52,480 nucleotides of DNA from Clostridiales bacterium (lineage in GTDB: Bacteria; Bacillota; Clostridia; Christensenellales; UBA1242), in contig SVHI01000009.1 of NCBI GenBank assembly GCA_015055905.1, positions 1-52,480 of the forward strand, given 5' to 3'. The stretch's first letter is position 1. Each line of letters begins with the position of its first letter. Under the pieces are notes generated by a model. The model did not search any database. It was not told the origin of the DNA and saw only the letters and a list, made by a program, of their open reading frames with translations. Position numbers and translations under genes: made by a program. This document shows, in pieces, positions 1-8,587 of the stretch.

Positions 1-951
1 GAGTGCCTTTAAGATTTTGTTTTTCTCGCTATTTGCATCAGGTTCTAAAAATGATTGTTGTTTTATTTGTTTCTTTTCAATGCCAAGTCTATACAAAATT
101 CTGTCTGGTGAAATTGTGAATGTGTCTGGCATTTCATTGATTAGGTTGTTTGTGCCTTCACTGAGTTTTGAATTAATGTTTCCAGGAACAACAAAGAGTT
201 CTCTAGACTGCTCAACTGCGAATCTTGCAGTTGTCATTGTTCCGCTCTTTTTGCCAGCCTCAATAATGAGTGTTCCAAGCCCAAGCGCAGAGACAATTCT
301 GTTTCTATTTACAAAAGAATATGTTTGCGGTTTTACACCGATTCTATATTCGCTGACAAGCAAGCCGTTTTCTGCCACGCGCTTTGAAAGATTTGTGTTT
401 GATGCAGGATAAATTGAATCAAGCCCACCAGCCAAAACTGCGATGGTTTTGCCCTTTGCCTCCAAGGTTGATTCAGCCACGATTGTGTCAATTCCGTAAG
501 CCAGTCCTGAAACCGTTACAAGTCCTGCACTAGAGAGTTCTTTGGTGAACTTTTCACAGACAATTTTTCCATAGTCGCTTGGAGTTCTTGTTCCAACAAT
601 CGAGATTGTCTTTTTGTTTAAAAGTGACACATCACCGCGTGTGTATAAAACCAGTGGTGGCTCATCGATTGTTTTGAGTTTGATTGGATATTCTCTTGAA
701 ATGTATGTGATTGCTTTTATGTTGTGTTTGTAATGCTCACTTACAACCATTTCTTCAAACTTTTCAAAGTCGCTAGACAAAAGATTTGTTTTAATTTCTG
801 CTAAAGTTGCATCAAAAACCGCATTTTTGACTAAATTTTTATCAAAAAGTGCTGAAATTTCATCAAATTCTTTCAATACTCTTTCAAGTTTTGAAAATGA
901 ATAACCATTGTAATCAAACCACAAAAGCATTAATTCTTCTTTGTTATACAT
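1..951 (-). CDS. dprA: DNA processing protein DprA (3' end cut off)
   Basis: DprA/Smf binds single-stranded DNA taken up during transformation and loads RecA on it in the cytoplasm. The window edge removes the C-terminus; 317 codons are visible, reading left from ATG 951-949. Motifs of the Rossmann-like DprA fold are clear: IVGTRTPSDYG near residue 118, VSGLAYGID near 147, and AVLAGGLDSIYP after it. The start is supported by AAGGAAAA just upstream. It follows comM with a 17-base gap and is probably co-transcribed with it. The DprA identification is firm; whether a C-terminal winged-helix domain follows cannot be seen. Confidence 0.95.
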   Translation of the reverse strand, partial: MYNKEELMLLWFDYNGYSFSKLERVLKEFDEISALFDKNLVKNAVFDATLAEIKTNLLSSDFEKFEEMVVSEHYKHNIKAITYISREYPIKLKTIDEPPLVLYTRGDVSLLNKKTISIVGTRTPSDYGKIVCEKFTKELSSAGLVTVSGLAYGIDTIVAESTLEAKGKTIAVLAGGLDSIYPASNTNLSKRVAENGLLVSEYRIGVKPQTYSFVNRNRIVSALGLGTLIIEAGKKSGTMTTARFAVEQSRELFVVPGNINSKLSEGTNNLINEMPDTFTISPDRILYRLGIEKKQIKQQSFLEPDANSEKNKILKAL

Positions 952-968
952 AGCATTTTCCTTGTTTT

Positions 969-2495
969 TTACATTTGATATTTATCTATATTTCTGTAAG
1001 CCAAAGCCTCAGTTAAATGATTTATTTGAATATTTTCTGCATCGTCAAGGTCCGCAATGGTTCTGGCAACTTTCAAAATTCTGGTGTAGCCACGTGCAGA
1101 AATATGATATTTTTCGAAGGCAAGTTTCATAATGTTTTCAGTTGCACTATCAAGCCCGCAGTGTTCGTTTATCATCTTTGAAGTCATCTTTGAATTGGTG
1201 TGAATCTTTGTGCCTTTAAATCTTTCATTTTGAATTTTTCTCGCTTTGTCAACTCTCTTTTTTATATCTTCACTAGACTCTTCATTTGACCTTGCTGAAA
1301 GTTCAAGAAAGTCGACTCTTTCAACATCAATTTTAAGGTCAATTCTGTCAAGAAGTGGACCTGACAAACGCTTTAAATAACTTTGAATCGCTGACGGAGA
1401 ACAGGTGCAAGTCATATCTTTTGCGCCGTAGTTTCCGCAAGGACAAGGGTTCATTGATGCAACAAGCATAAATGATGCGGGATACTCGAATGTTCCGCTT
1501 GCTCTTGAAACAGTGATAACACCATCTTCAAGTGGTTGACGGAGCGTTTCGAGAGTTGTTCTTTGGTATTCAGGGAGTTCGTCTAAAAATAGCACGCCAT
1601 TTGACGCCAAACTTACCTCACCTGGTTTTGCATCTTTTCCGCCGCCAGTAAGCGCCACAGTTGATGCGGTGTGATGAGGACTTCTAAATGGTCTTGATGA
1701 AAGCACACCTTTTTTAAGGTCAAGAGTGCCAGCAACAGAGTGTATTTTTGTTGTCTCAAGAGCCTCTTCAAAAGTCATATCTGGCATTATGGACGGAATG
1801 CATCTTGCAATCATTGTTTTGCCCGCTCCAGGAGGTCCAACCATTAAAATGTTATGCCCGCCAGCAACGGCGATTTCGATTGCACGTTTTGCGATTTTTT
1901 GACCCTTTACTCTTGAAAAGTTTTCGGTTATTTTGTCCGAAACCTCACCTATCCATTTGCGGTTTATGATTGGCTCTGCCAAAAGCGTTCCTGAAAGAAA
2001 CGCACAAACATCACCTAGAGTTTCAAAAACATAAACCTCAACACCTTCAATATATGATGCCTCGTTTTCATTTGATTTTGGAATAATGAATTTGGTGAAA
2101 CCCTGCTCTCTAGCAGAAATAAGCATTGGAAGGAGACCTGTTACGCTCTTGATTTTTCCGTCAAGACCAAGTTCGCCAAGAATAACGAACTTTTCTGCAG
2201 TTTTGCTTTTCAAACTGCCGCTAGACAAAAGTATTGCAACGGCGATTGCTAGGTCGAAAACTGGTCCTGATTTTTTAACATTTGCAGGTGCTAAGTTGAC
2301 TGTTATTTTTTGAACAGGAAAAGTAAACCCTGAATTTTTGATTGCAGAGCGAACTCTTTCTTTTGATTCTTTAACCGCAATGTCGCCGAGACCAACAATG
2401 TCGTAACTTGGAAGTCCTTTGTTTTGGTCAACCTCAACGTCAATTTGGATTCCGTTTAAGCCGAGAAGCCCAAAACTTTTTATTTTTGAGAACAT
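969..2495 (-). CDS. comM: YifB/ComM family Mg-chelatase-like AAA+ ATPase
   Basis: 508 residues, the usual length for the family. ComM is a hexameric helicase promoting branch migration during integration of transforming DNA; outside naturally competent species the role of YifB homologues is less certain. The N-terminal Lon-like domain (MFSKIKSFGLLGLNG) is followed by Walker A VGPPGAGKT near residue 217, FRSPHHTAS, Walker B GVLFLDELPEY, and a cysteine cluster PCPCGNYG...CTCSP typical of YifB. The RBS is GAGGTGA. It has its own promoter at 2512-2540, just past the rplS terminator, and runs into dprA, so the two form a DNA-uptake unit. Confidence 0.95.
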   Translation of the reverse strand: MFSKIKSFGLLGLNGIQIDVEVDQNKGLPSYDIVGLGDIAVKESKERVRSAIKNSGFTFPVQKITVNLAPANVKKSGPVFDLAIAVAILLSSGSLKSKTAEKFVILGELGLDGKIKSVTGLLPMLISAREQGFTKFIIPKSNENEASYIEGVEVYVFETLGDVCAFLSGTLLAEPIINRKWIGEVSDKITENFSRVKGQKIAKRAIEIAVAGGHNILMVGPPGAGKTMIARCIPSIMPDMTFEEALETTKIHSVAGTLDLKKGVLSSRPFRSPHHTASTVALTGGGKDAKPGEVSLASNGVLFLDELPEYQRTTLETLRQPLEDGVITVSRASGTFEYPASFMLVASMNPCPCGNYGAKDMTCTCSPSAIQSYLKRLSGPLLDRIDLKIDVERVDFLELSARSNEESSEDIKKRVDKARKIQNERFKGTKIHTNSKMTSKMINEHCGLDSATENIMKLAFEKYHISARGYTRILKVARTIADLDDAENIQINHLTEALAYRNIDKYQM

Positions 2496-2511
2496 ATTTC
2501 ACCTCAATATC

Positions 2512-2540
2512 ATAATAGCACAATAGCACGTTTATTACAA
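2512..2540 (-). promoter_or_regulatory. Promoter of comM-dprA
   Basis: On the minus strand, -35 TTGTAA (2535-2540), a 17-base spacer and -10 TATTAT (2512-2517). It lies between the rplS terminator and the comM RBS, so comM-dprA can be transcribed separately from the ribosomal gene. Confidence 0.6.
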
Positions 2541-2564
2541 AACCAAAGCGACGAATTTTTTGCA

Positions 2565-2597
2565 CAAAAAAAGAGATATGAAAACCATATCTCTTTT
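2565..2597 (-). terminator. Terminator of rplS
   Basis: Minus-strand hairpin with 11-bp arms (2586-2596 with 2570-2580) and a five-base loop, followed by a T-rich tail reading into 2565. It lies directly after the rplS stop. Confidence 0.85.
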
Positions 2598-2601
2598 ATA
2601 A

Positions 2602-2943
2602 TTATCTAGCCTCTTTGATTCTTGCGTTCTTAGCAGTTTTGCCCTTAAGGTAGTAGAGTTTAGCACGTCTAACAACACCTTTACGAACGACTTGAATATG
2701 ATCAATTTTTGGAGAGTGAAGTGGGAATGTTCTCTCAACACCAATTCCAAAAGATATACGACGAACAGTGAATGTTTCTCTAATGCCACCATTTTTACGA
2801 GCTATAACCACTCCTTCGAATGCCTGTAATCTTTCACGAGTTCCTTCAACAACTTTAACGAATACGCTAACAGTGTCACCAACTTTGAACTCAGGAATAT
2901 CAGTGCGCATACCTTCTTTTTCGATTGTATCAATGATATTCAT
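2602..2943 (-). CDS. rplS: 50S ribosomal protein L19
   Basis: 113 residues, the normal size. L19 sits at the 30S-50S interface of the ribosome. Diagnostic stretches include [52 protein letters not shown] and [10 protein letters not shown]. The start has AGGAGG at ideal distance. The gene usually directly follows trmD; here it lies downstream of yraN with its own promoter (3024-3052), a structured leader and its own terminator, so it is effectively monocistronic. Confidence 0.98.
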   Translation of the reverse strand: MNIIDTIEKEGMRTDIPEFKVGDTVSVFVKVVEGTRERLQAFEGVVIARKNGGIRETFTVRRISFGIGVERTFPLHSPKIDHIQVVRKGVVRRAKLYYLKGKTAKNARIKEAR

Positions 2944-3016
2944 AGGTTTTCCTCCTTATAAAATTACGAATGAGTGTTCGTGCTAGCTCTTGGTGCAGAG
3001 GACCACTCATAATTCA
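2944..3016 (-). promoter_or_regulatory. Candidate L19 leader of rplS
   Basis: The transcript from the promoter at 3024-3052 has an untranslated leader of about 70 bases before rplS. It holds a perfect 7-bp inverted repeat (3004-3010 with 2970-2976), extended by weaker AATT pairing, closing a GC-richer internal segment, followed by the RBS. Many Bacillota carry an autoregulatory L19 leader at this place; I infer the same here from position and the hairpin, without matching it to a covariance model. Confidence 0.5.
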
Positions 3017-3023
3017 CGACGAA

Positions 3024-3052
3024 ATTATACCATAAGCATTTTATAAAATCAA
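3024..3052 (-). promoter_or_regulatory. Promoter of rplS
   Basis: On the minus strand, -35 TTGATT (3047-3052), a 17-base spacer, and a consensus -10 TATAAT (3024-3029). It lies in the gap between yraN and rplS. Confidence 0.8.
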
Positions 3053-3081
3053 GCACTTTTTATAAAATTATTTTTTTATAA

Positions 3082-3537
3082 TTAAAATGCGTCTTCTGTG
3101 TAGTTAATCTCGCCCGAGTCAACACTCGCAACGTCAAATCTTATTTGATATTTTGCAAACTCTGGCAAGGTTTGAAGATATCTTGCACCGCGAATGATGT
3201 TGAATTGTTTTTGCTCACTAACCGATTCTTTGCCCTCGCCAAAACCATCATTTGACCTCGCTTTAACTTCAGTTATAACAAGAAGGTCATTAACTTGTTT
3301 CATTCGGGTTTTGTAACTGATTTTGAGCATCTTTTTTTCTTTTCTGTCACTTCTCTTTAAGAGTTTTTTGAGTTGGATTTTTAAATTTTTCTTTTGAACT
3401 GCCTTTGGCAAGATTGAAATTATATCAAGTTCAACACCAACACAAGAAAAATTGGTTTTAACTACTTTAAAACCTCTTTTCTCCATAAATTCAACGGTCT
3501 TTTTTTCGCCGTCTTTCCAAATAAGTTCATTAAACAT
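3082..3537 (-). CDS. UPF0102 (YraN-like) nuclease-fold protein
   Basis: 151 residues. The family has a restriction-endonuclease-like fold and lies beside rnhB in many genomes; its role is not settled. The expected core is present: KRGFKVVKTNFSCVGVELDI near the N-terminus (matching the GEIDLI motif), then LVITEVKARS (the acidic/EVK motif), and a C-terminal helix with EQKQFNIIRGARYL. Between the two motifs is a lysine-rich stretch of about 30 residues not usual in the family. Only 3 bases separate it from rnhB, so they are co-transcribed. Confidence 0.8.
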   Translation of the reverse strand: MFNELIWKDGEKKTVEFMEKRGFKVVKTNFSCVGVELDIISILPKAVQKKNLKIQLKKLLKRSDRKEKKMLKISYKTRMKQVNDLLVITEVKARSNDGFGEGKESVSEQKQFNIIRGARYLQTLPEFAKYQIRFDVASVDSGEINYTEDAF

Positions 3538-3540
3538 ATT

Positions 3541-4161
3541 CTATTTATCCAAAAATTTTAAAAATGAAAGTCTGTGATAAACACAAGGTCCGTGTTCTTT
3601 GATTGCCTCAATGTGCGCTTTTGTGCCATAGCCTTTGTGTTTTTCAAAACCATAGACTGGGTATTCTTTTGCAAGCTCAGTCATTAACCTGTCTCTTGTG
3701 ACCTTTGCTAAGATGCTCGCGCAACCTATTGAATAACTGAGTGCGTCGCCTTTGATGATTCCGCGAATGTTTGTGTTAACGTCAAGTTTTGAGATTGCAT
3801 CAACTAACACAACATCTGGCTTGATTGTCATTTTTTCGATTGAACGCTTCATTGCAAGTTTTGTTGCTTCTAAAATGTTGATTTTATCAATGGTTTCTTC
3901 ATCAACCATTTCAACCGTGTAGCAAATGGCTTTTTCTTTGATTTGCTCAGCCAAGAGTTCCCTCTTTTTTTCGCTAATTTTTTTGCTGTCATCAACACCT
4001 TCAATAATGTCATCAAGTGGCATCATTACGCACGCCACACAAACGGGACCTGCGAGCGGACCCCTGCCCACCTCATCGACGCCAGCAATCAAAAAGTGAC
4101 CTTTTGCCTCTTCTTCTCTTTCAAACTTAAGTTTGTCTATTTGTTCTTTTTCTTTTGCCAT
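3541..4161 (-). CDS. rnhB: Ribonuclease HII
   Basis: 206 residues. RNase HII cuts RNA in RNA/DNA hybrids and starts removal of misincorporated ribonucleotides. Seen: AGVDEVGRGPLAGPV near residue 27 with the catalytic Asp-Glu pair, DDSKKISEKKR, the second acidic site VLVDA, GCASILAKVTRD, and GYGTKAHIEAIKEHGP with HRLSF at the end. The N-terminus carries a short charged extension (KEKEQIDKLKFEREEEAKG). It sits between rbgA and yraN, as in many Bacillota. Confidence 0.97.
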   Translation of the reverse strand: MAKEKEQIDKLKFEREEEAKGHFLIAGVDEVGRGPLAGPVCVACVMMPLDDIIEGVDDSKKISEKKRELLAEQIKEKAICYTVEMVDEETIDKINILEATKLAMKRSIEKMTIKPDVVLVDAISKLDVNTNIRGIIKGDALSYSIGCASILAKVTRDRLMTELAKEYPVYGFEKHKGYGTKAHIEAIKEHGPCVYHRLSFLKFLDK

Positions 4162-4169
4162 AGTTTAAC

Positions 4170-5006
4170 CTAATCAAGTGTTATTTTTCCAAGTTTTCCT
4201 GCTCTAAAATCATCAACAAAAGTCTTGCCTGCTCTGTGATAATCAATTTCTTTTCCGCGCATAATGAAACCGCGTTTTTCACAAAGTTGGTCATAGATTT
4301 CTATAAATTCTTCTCTGTCATAATCAACGTCGTATTTGGCTTTGACAAGTTCAGGATATTTTTCATAAATGAGCTGCATAAGTTCAAAGCCCATATCGGT
4401 CATATCAAATTCTTTGTCTGAAAGACAGCCGATGAACGCCAAGTTATGAGAAAGTTCTTCGTGGAAACGTGGCCACAAAATTCCTGGAGTGTCGAGCATT
4501 GTGAACATATCGTCAATCTTGAGCCAAGAGTTGACGCGAGTGACTCCTGCGATGTTGCCAGTTATTGCTTTTCTTGAGCCGCAAAGCATATTGATAAGAG
4601 TGCTCTTTCCTGTGTTTGGAACACCAAGAATTATAACCTTATAAGTTGCGTTTACACCCTTTTGTTTGTTCCTTTCAATCTTTTCAGCAAGAACCGCTTT
4701 TATGGCGTTTTTTACGCTGTTTCTAAATGCGTTTGAGTTTGCGCTAACTGTTATAACAGTTTTTCCTTTAGAAATGAAATCTTGTTTGATTTCTGCTGTT
4801 CTTTTGTCGTCAGAAAGGTCGCATTTATTTAAAACATAGATGATTGGTTTGTGGTGAACAATTTTGTCTACGAACGGATTTATGCACGCATAAGGCGCTC
4901 TTGAATCAAGAACGTATAAGATGCAATCAGCAAGTTTTATTTTTGTTTCTTCGATGTCCGCCATAGCATTTTTCATATGCCCTGGAAACCATTTTGAATC
5001 TTTCAT
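4170..5006 (-). CDS. rbgA: Ribosome biogenesis GTPase RbgA/YlqF
   Basis: 278 residues. RbgA is a circularly permuted GTPase needed for late 50S assembly. The order of motifs shows the permutation: WFPGHMKNAM at the start, G4 LNKCDL first, then G1 GVPNTGKSTLIN near residue 127, the switch region NIAGVTRVN, and G3 DTPGI. It follows trmD by 12 bases and precedes rnhB, the common neighbourhood. The RBS is AAGGAAA. Confidence 0.96.
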   Translation of the reverse strand: MKDSKWFPGHMKNAMADIEETKIKLADCILYVLDSRAPYACINPFVDKIVHHKPIIYVLNKCDLSDDKRTAEIKQDFISKGKTVITVSANSNAFRNSVKNAIKAVLAEKIERNKQKGVNATYKVIILGVPNTGKSTLINMLCGSRKAITGNIAGVTRVNSWLKIDDMFTMLDTPGILWPRFHEELSHNLAFIGCLSDKEFDMTDMGFELMQLIYEKYPELVKAKYDVDYDREEFIEIYDQLCEKRGFIMRGKEIDYHRAGKTFVDDFRAGKLGKITLD

Positions 5007-5018
5007 ATTTCTTTCCTT

Positions 5019-5696
5019 TTAATTTTCTTCCATAATGTCAGGTCTGCGATTTTTTGTGATTTCTTCAGCCTGTTCTTTTCTCCACTTATCAATTTTTCCG
5101 TGGTCGCCAGAAAGCAAGATTTCAGGAACTGTAAGCCCCATAAACTCTCTTGGCTTTGTGTATTGTGGATATTCAAGGAGCCCGTCTTCAAACGATTCAC
5201 TTTCGGTTGAATCACTTGAATGAAGCACACCCTCAATGTGCCTTGAAATGGCGTCAACAACAACCATTGCTGGAAGTTCGCCGCCTGTTAAAACATAGTC
5301 GCCGATTGAAATTTCTTCATCAATCAAGAGGTCGATTATTCTTTGGTCAACGCCTTCATAGTGACCACACAAAATGATGAGGTGGTCATAGTTTTTTGCG
5401 AACTGGCGTGAAAGACCTTGAGAGAAGACTCTGCCCTTTGGGCTCATATAGATTTTGTGGGCTTTTTCATAGCCATCAATAGCCACAATCGCGTCATAGA
5501 TTGGTTGTGGCATCATTAACATTCCTGGACCACCACCAAAGGTGTAGTCATCGCACTTTTTGTGTTTGTCGGTCGAATAATCTCGAATGTTTATAATGTT
5601 GATTTCAATCTTTCCGTCTTTTTTTGCCCTGCCCATAATGCTAGTTTCAAGAGGCGTGAACATTTCAGGAAAAAGTGTTAAAATATCAATCTTCAT
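5019..5696 (-). CDS. trmD: tRNA (guanine37-N1)-methyltransferase
   Basis: 225 residues. TrmD methylates G37 next to the anticodon using S-adenosylmethionine, preventing frameshifts. The trefoil-knot motifs are clear: KIDILTLFPEMF at the start, YTFGGGPGM, YMSPKGRVFSQ, LILCGHYEGVDQRI, and EISIGDYVLTGGELPA. An in-frame GTG lies two codons upstream at 5702, but the AAGGAAG site is 9 bases before ATG 5696 and only 3 from the GTG, so ATG is chosen. The start overlaps the end of rimM, implying translational coupling. Confidence 0.97.
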   Translation of the reverse strand: MKIDILTLFPEMFTPLETSIMGRAKKDGKIEINIINIRDYSTDKHKKCDDYTFGGGPGMLMMPQPIYDAIVAIDGYEKAHKIYMSPKGRVFSQGLSRQFAKNYDHLIILCGHYEGVDQRIIDLLIDEEISIGDYVLTGGELPAMVVVDAISRHIEGVLHSSDSTESESFEDGLLEYPQYTKPREFMGLTVPEILLSGDHGKIDKWRKEQAEEITKNRRPDIMEEN

Positions 5697-6183
5697 AATC
5701 ACAAACTTCCTTGAATTTATCTTTATTTAAAACGAGTTTTTTCTCTTTGTAATCAAATGATGCAATAACACCTTTTACATTTGGAAACATTAGAGATTTG
5801 TTTGATTTGGTTTTAACAAAAAACACTTCTGCTGCGCCGTAATCTTGAACATCTTCAATAGCTCCAAGTTCTGCGTTGTCTTCAAAAAATACTGCAGAAC
5901 CTTTAAGGTCTTCAATCAAGATTTTTCCAGCCACAAGCTCTCTATCAATAAAGAATGGTTTGTTTATGTATGTTTTTGCTTTCTCAAGGTCAACACCATC
6001 AAGCAAAACCACTATTGCGTCTTTTGTTTGAAAAAGCCTAGAAACCGCAAACTCAGTTCCTTTTTCGTCATACATTTTGTCTATTTTTTTAAGGTTAAAA
6101 TCTTTGTCAAACTTTGCATTAATTTTCATTTGTCCAATAAATCCGTGAAGTTTGACAGCCTTTCCTATTTCGATAAGTTCCAT
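5686..6183 (-). CDS. rimM: 16S rRNA processing protein RimM
   Basis: 165 residues. RimM binds S19 and assists maturation of the 30S head. The N-terminal barrel carries IGKAVKLHGFIGQMKINA; the C-terminal PRC-like part shows IEDVQDYGAAEVFFVKT and LMFPNVKGVIASFDYK. The sequence is rather divergent, with no aromatic-rich linker obvious. It overlaps trmD by about 11 bases and follows the ygjV-like gene by 11. The rpsP-khpA pair usual upstream has been separated from it here by aspS and two other genes. Confidence 0.92.
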   Translation of the reverse strand: MELIEIGKAVKLHGFIGQMKINAKFDKDFNLKKIDKMYDEKGTEFAVSRLFQTKDAIVVLLDGVDLEKAKTYINKPFFIDRELVAGKILIEDLKGSAVFFEDNAELGAIEDVQDYGAAEVFFVKTKSNKSLMFPNVKGVIASFDYKEKKLVLNKDKFKEVCDYED

Positions 6184-6194
6184 AATTTTTCCTT

Positions 6195-6743
6195 TTAAAT
6201 TTTTGATGAATTAAGTGATTTTTGTTTTTCTTTTCTAAAAAATAAGATTGTTCCAACAATGATTGTAACAAGCATTGCTGACTCTAACAAAAAGCCAAAT
6301 AGTGAGCCAATGAACGCGTAATAAATCACAGTGCAGATGCTTGATGCAATTCCAAGAAGTTTGTAGACTTTTTCGTTTCTTTGCCACACAGCAATGGTGT
6401 ATGTAAGTGAGCCAAAGACTGAAAACAAACTCAAGAAACCTTCAAATGTTGTGATTGAAATTGCAATTAGCAAAGTCAAGAACACGCCCAAAATCAACCA
6501 GTCAAGCCAGTCGATTTTGTCATTTTCAGTTTTGTTTTGCACTAAAAAAACAATATTTCTAATAAGCGCTAAAATTGTAACCAACAGCCCTGACCAAGCC
6601 GACAAAAAGAAATATGATGTGGCATTGGTCAAGATTGCAAACATACTAAGCACAAGCAATAATCTTCTGTTTTTTACAAAATATGTTGCTCCCAAAAGAA
6701 TATATGTGATTATAACAAATATTTGAGATAAGATATATTCCAT
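6195..6743 (-). CDS. YgjV-like inner membrane protein
   Basis: 182 residues, almost entirely hydrophobic, with about six membrane segments. The pattern of a Rossmann-free small membrane protein with TNATSYFFLSAWSGLLVTILALIRNIVF matches the YgjV (Imp-YgjV) family; the motif around ALIRN is characteristic. No substrate is known for the family. It is the first gene of the unit with rimM-trmD-rbgA-rnhB-yraN, with its own promoter (6762-6790) and RBS AAGGAT. Assignment rests on recognised pattern rather than alignment. Confidence 0.65.
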   Translation of the reverse strand: MEYILSQIFVIITYILLGATYFVKNRRLLLVLSMFAILTNATSYFFLSAWSGLLVTILALIRNIVFLVQNKTENDKIDWLDWLILGVFLTLLIAISITTFEGFLSLFSVFGSLTYTIAVWQRNEKVYKLLGIASSICTVIYYAFIGSLFGFLLESAMLVTIIVGTILFFRKEKQKSLNSSKI

Positions 6744-6761
6744 AAAAATCCTTACGATATG

Positions 6762-6790
6762 ATTATAACAAATTTGCTTTGGTTAGTAAA
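6762..6790 (-). promoter_or_regulatory. Promoter of ygjV-rimM-trmD unit
   Basis: On the minus strand, -35 TTTACT (6785-6790), 17-base spacer, -10 TATAAT (6762-6767). It follows the aspS terminator. Confidence 0.65.
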
Positions 6791-6828
6791 GATAAAAATA
6801 ACTTCTTGAGAAACCCAAGAAGTTATTT
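6791..6828 (-). terminator. Terminator of aspS
   Basis: Minus-strand hairpin with perfect 13-bp arms (6816-6828 with 6796-6808) and a 7-base loop. The following tail is T-rich but interrupted. It overlaps the sequence just after the aspS stop. Confidence 0.75.
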
Positions 6829-6831
6829 GAA

Positions 6832-8565
6832 TTAGTCTTCAATAATTTGAATGTGAACATCACGAAGCAACTTTTCATCAACTGTGTTTGGAGCGTTGCA
6901 AAGTGGGTCTTGAGCGTTCTTGTTCATTGGGAACGCATAGACGTCACGAATGAACTCGTTGTGAGTTAAAAGCATCATAAGTCTGTCAAAACCTGGTGCA
7001 CAACCTGCGTGAGGTGGAGCGCCATAAGAGAATGCATTGTAAAGCGCTGGGAACTTGTTTTCAACAACTTCTTTGCCGTAGCCAGCAAGTGCGAAGAGTT
7101 CAACCATCATATTTTGGTCGTGGTTTCTAACCGCACCTGACAAACTTTCGTAGCCGTTGATAACTAAGTCATATTGATATGCAAGCGCCTTGAATGGTGC
7201 TTTTTTGATTTCTTCTAAAGTGCCTTGAGGCATTGAGAATGGGTTGTGTGAAAACTCAATTTTTCCGTCATCTGTTTTTTCATAGAATGGGAAATCAACA
7301 ATCCAACAGAACTTGTAGTCATTTGCGTCAATGAGTTCAAGTTGTTTTCCAAGTTCGTTTCTAAGAACGTTTGTGAGTTTGATTGCCTTTTCTTCTTCGT
7401 CAGCAATAAAGAACAATGTGTCGCCTGCCACAAATTCAGTTTTGTATTTGAGCGCAAGTTTTTCTTTGTCGCTAATAAACTTTGCAGCACCGCCAGAAAG
7501 TTCATCATTTTCACCAACGTTGAAGTATGCTAAGCCTTTTGCCTCTCTTGATTTTAAGAACTCTGTGAGTTTATCAAACCATTTGCGGCCTTTGTCAGCA
7601 GCCTTTGCTTTGATGCATTTGATTGTTTTGCCTTGGAACACACTGAATGTGGTTTCAGCAAAAATGTCTGTTGCATCGTGAACCAAAAGTGGGTTTCTAA
7701 GGTCTGGTTTATCTGAGCAGTAGTCACGAATTGCGTCTGCGTAACTGATTCTCTTAAACTCGGTTATATCGAAGTTTGCGAACTTTTTGAAGATTGCTCT
7801 ATATAAGCCTTCAACGATTTCAAAAACGTCTTCTTGAGTTGCAAAAGCCATTTCCATATCAATTTGATAGAACTCTGTTGGGCTTCTGTCTGCACGAGCG
7901 TCTTCGTCTCTAAAGCAAGGAGCGATTTGGAAATATCTGTCTACTCCTGACACCATTAAAAGTTGCTTGAATTGTTGTGGTGCTTGTGGAAGCGCATAGA
8001 ACTTTCCTGGGTTGAGTCTGCTTGGAACCAAAAAGTCTCTTGCACCCTCTGGGCTTGACGCTGTGAGGATTGGAGTTTGAACTTCCATAAAGTTTTGTTC
8101 GTTCATATAGTTTCTAACAAACAAAAGAAGGTCGCTTCTAAGTTTGAGCATTTTTTGGTTATATTCTGCTCTAAGGTCAAGATAACGATATTTAAGACGA
8201 ATGTCTTCAGCAACTTGCTCACTGTTTTTGATTTCGAATGGGAGCGCACTTGTGCACTTTCCAAGCATTGTGATGCTTTCAGCAACAACTTCAATGTCAC
8301 CTGTTGGCATATTTGGGTTTTTGCTTTCTCTTTCAATAACCTTTCCTTCAACAGAGATAACGTCTTCTTTGTTTAAAGGAATGAATTCTTTATTTAAAAC
8401 AACTTGAGTTTTGCCGTATTTGTCACGGAGAACCACGAATGTGAGTTCGCCAAGTTTTCTAATTGTGTCAACCCAGCCAGCAAGTTTTACAACCTTGCCA
8501 ACATCTCCAATTCTTAAACTTCCGTTGTCAATGTTTCTGTATTTATTAATTGTAACTTTTTCCAT
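6832..8565 (-). CDS. aspS: Aspartyl-tRNA synthetase
   Basis: 577 residues, the bacterial-type class II enzyme that charges tRNA-Asp. The N-terminal OB-fold anticodon domain shows VKLAGWVDTIRKLGELTFVV; class II motif 2 is CFRDEDARADRSPTEFYQID; the bacterial insertion (GAD) domain lies in the middle; motif 3 is GCAPGFDRLMMLL. The C-terminus FIRDVYAFPMNKNAQDPLCN is typical of the bacterial enzyme. Whether it also charges tRNA-Asn cannot be judged here. It follows an unknown gene by 22 bases and shares that gene's promoter. Confidence 0.97.
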   Translation of the reverse strand: MEKVTINKYRNIDNGSLRIGDVGKVVKLAGWVDTIRKLGELTFVVLRDKYGKTQVVLNKEFIPLNKEDVISVEGKVIERESKNPNMPTGDIEVVAESITMLGKCTSALPFEIKNSEQVAEDIRLKYRYLDLRAEYNQKMLKLRSDLLLFVRNYMNEQNFMEVQTPILTASSPEGARDFLVPSRLNPGKFYALPQAPQQFKQLLMVSGVDRYFQIAPCFRDEDARADRSPTEFYQIDMEMAFATQEDVFEIVEGLYRAIFKKFANFDITEFKRISYADAIRDYCSDKPDLRNPLLVHDATDIFAETTFSVFQGKTIKCIKAKAADKGRKWFDKLTEFLKSREAKGLAYFNVGENDELSGGAAKFISDKEKLALKYKTEFVAGDTLFFIADEEEKAIKLTNVLRNELGKQLELIDANDYKFCWIVDFPFYEKTDDGKIEFSHNPFSMPQGTLEEIKKAPFKALAYQYDLVINGYESLSGAVRNHDQNMMVELFALAGYGKEVVENKFPALYNAFSYGAPPHAGCAPGFDRLMMLLTHNEFIRDVYAFPMNKNAQDPLCNAPNTVDEKLLRDVHIQIIED

Positions 8566-8587
8566 AATTTCTGCCTTTTATAATTGT

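Noticed and set aside
17..412. Plus-strand ORF of 131 codons
   Set aside because: It is the antisense shadow of dprA, whose motifs are clear on the minus strand, and it lacks an RBS.
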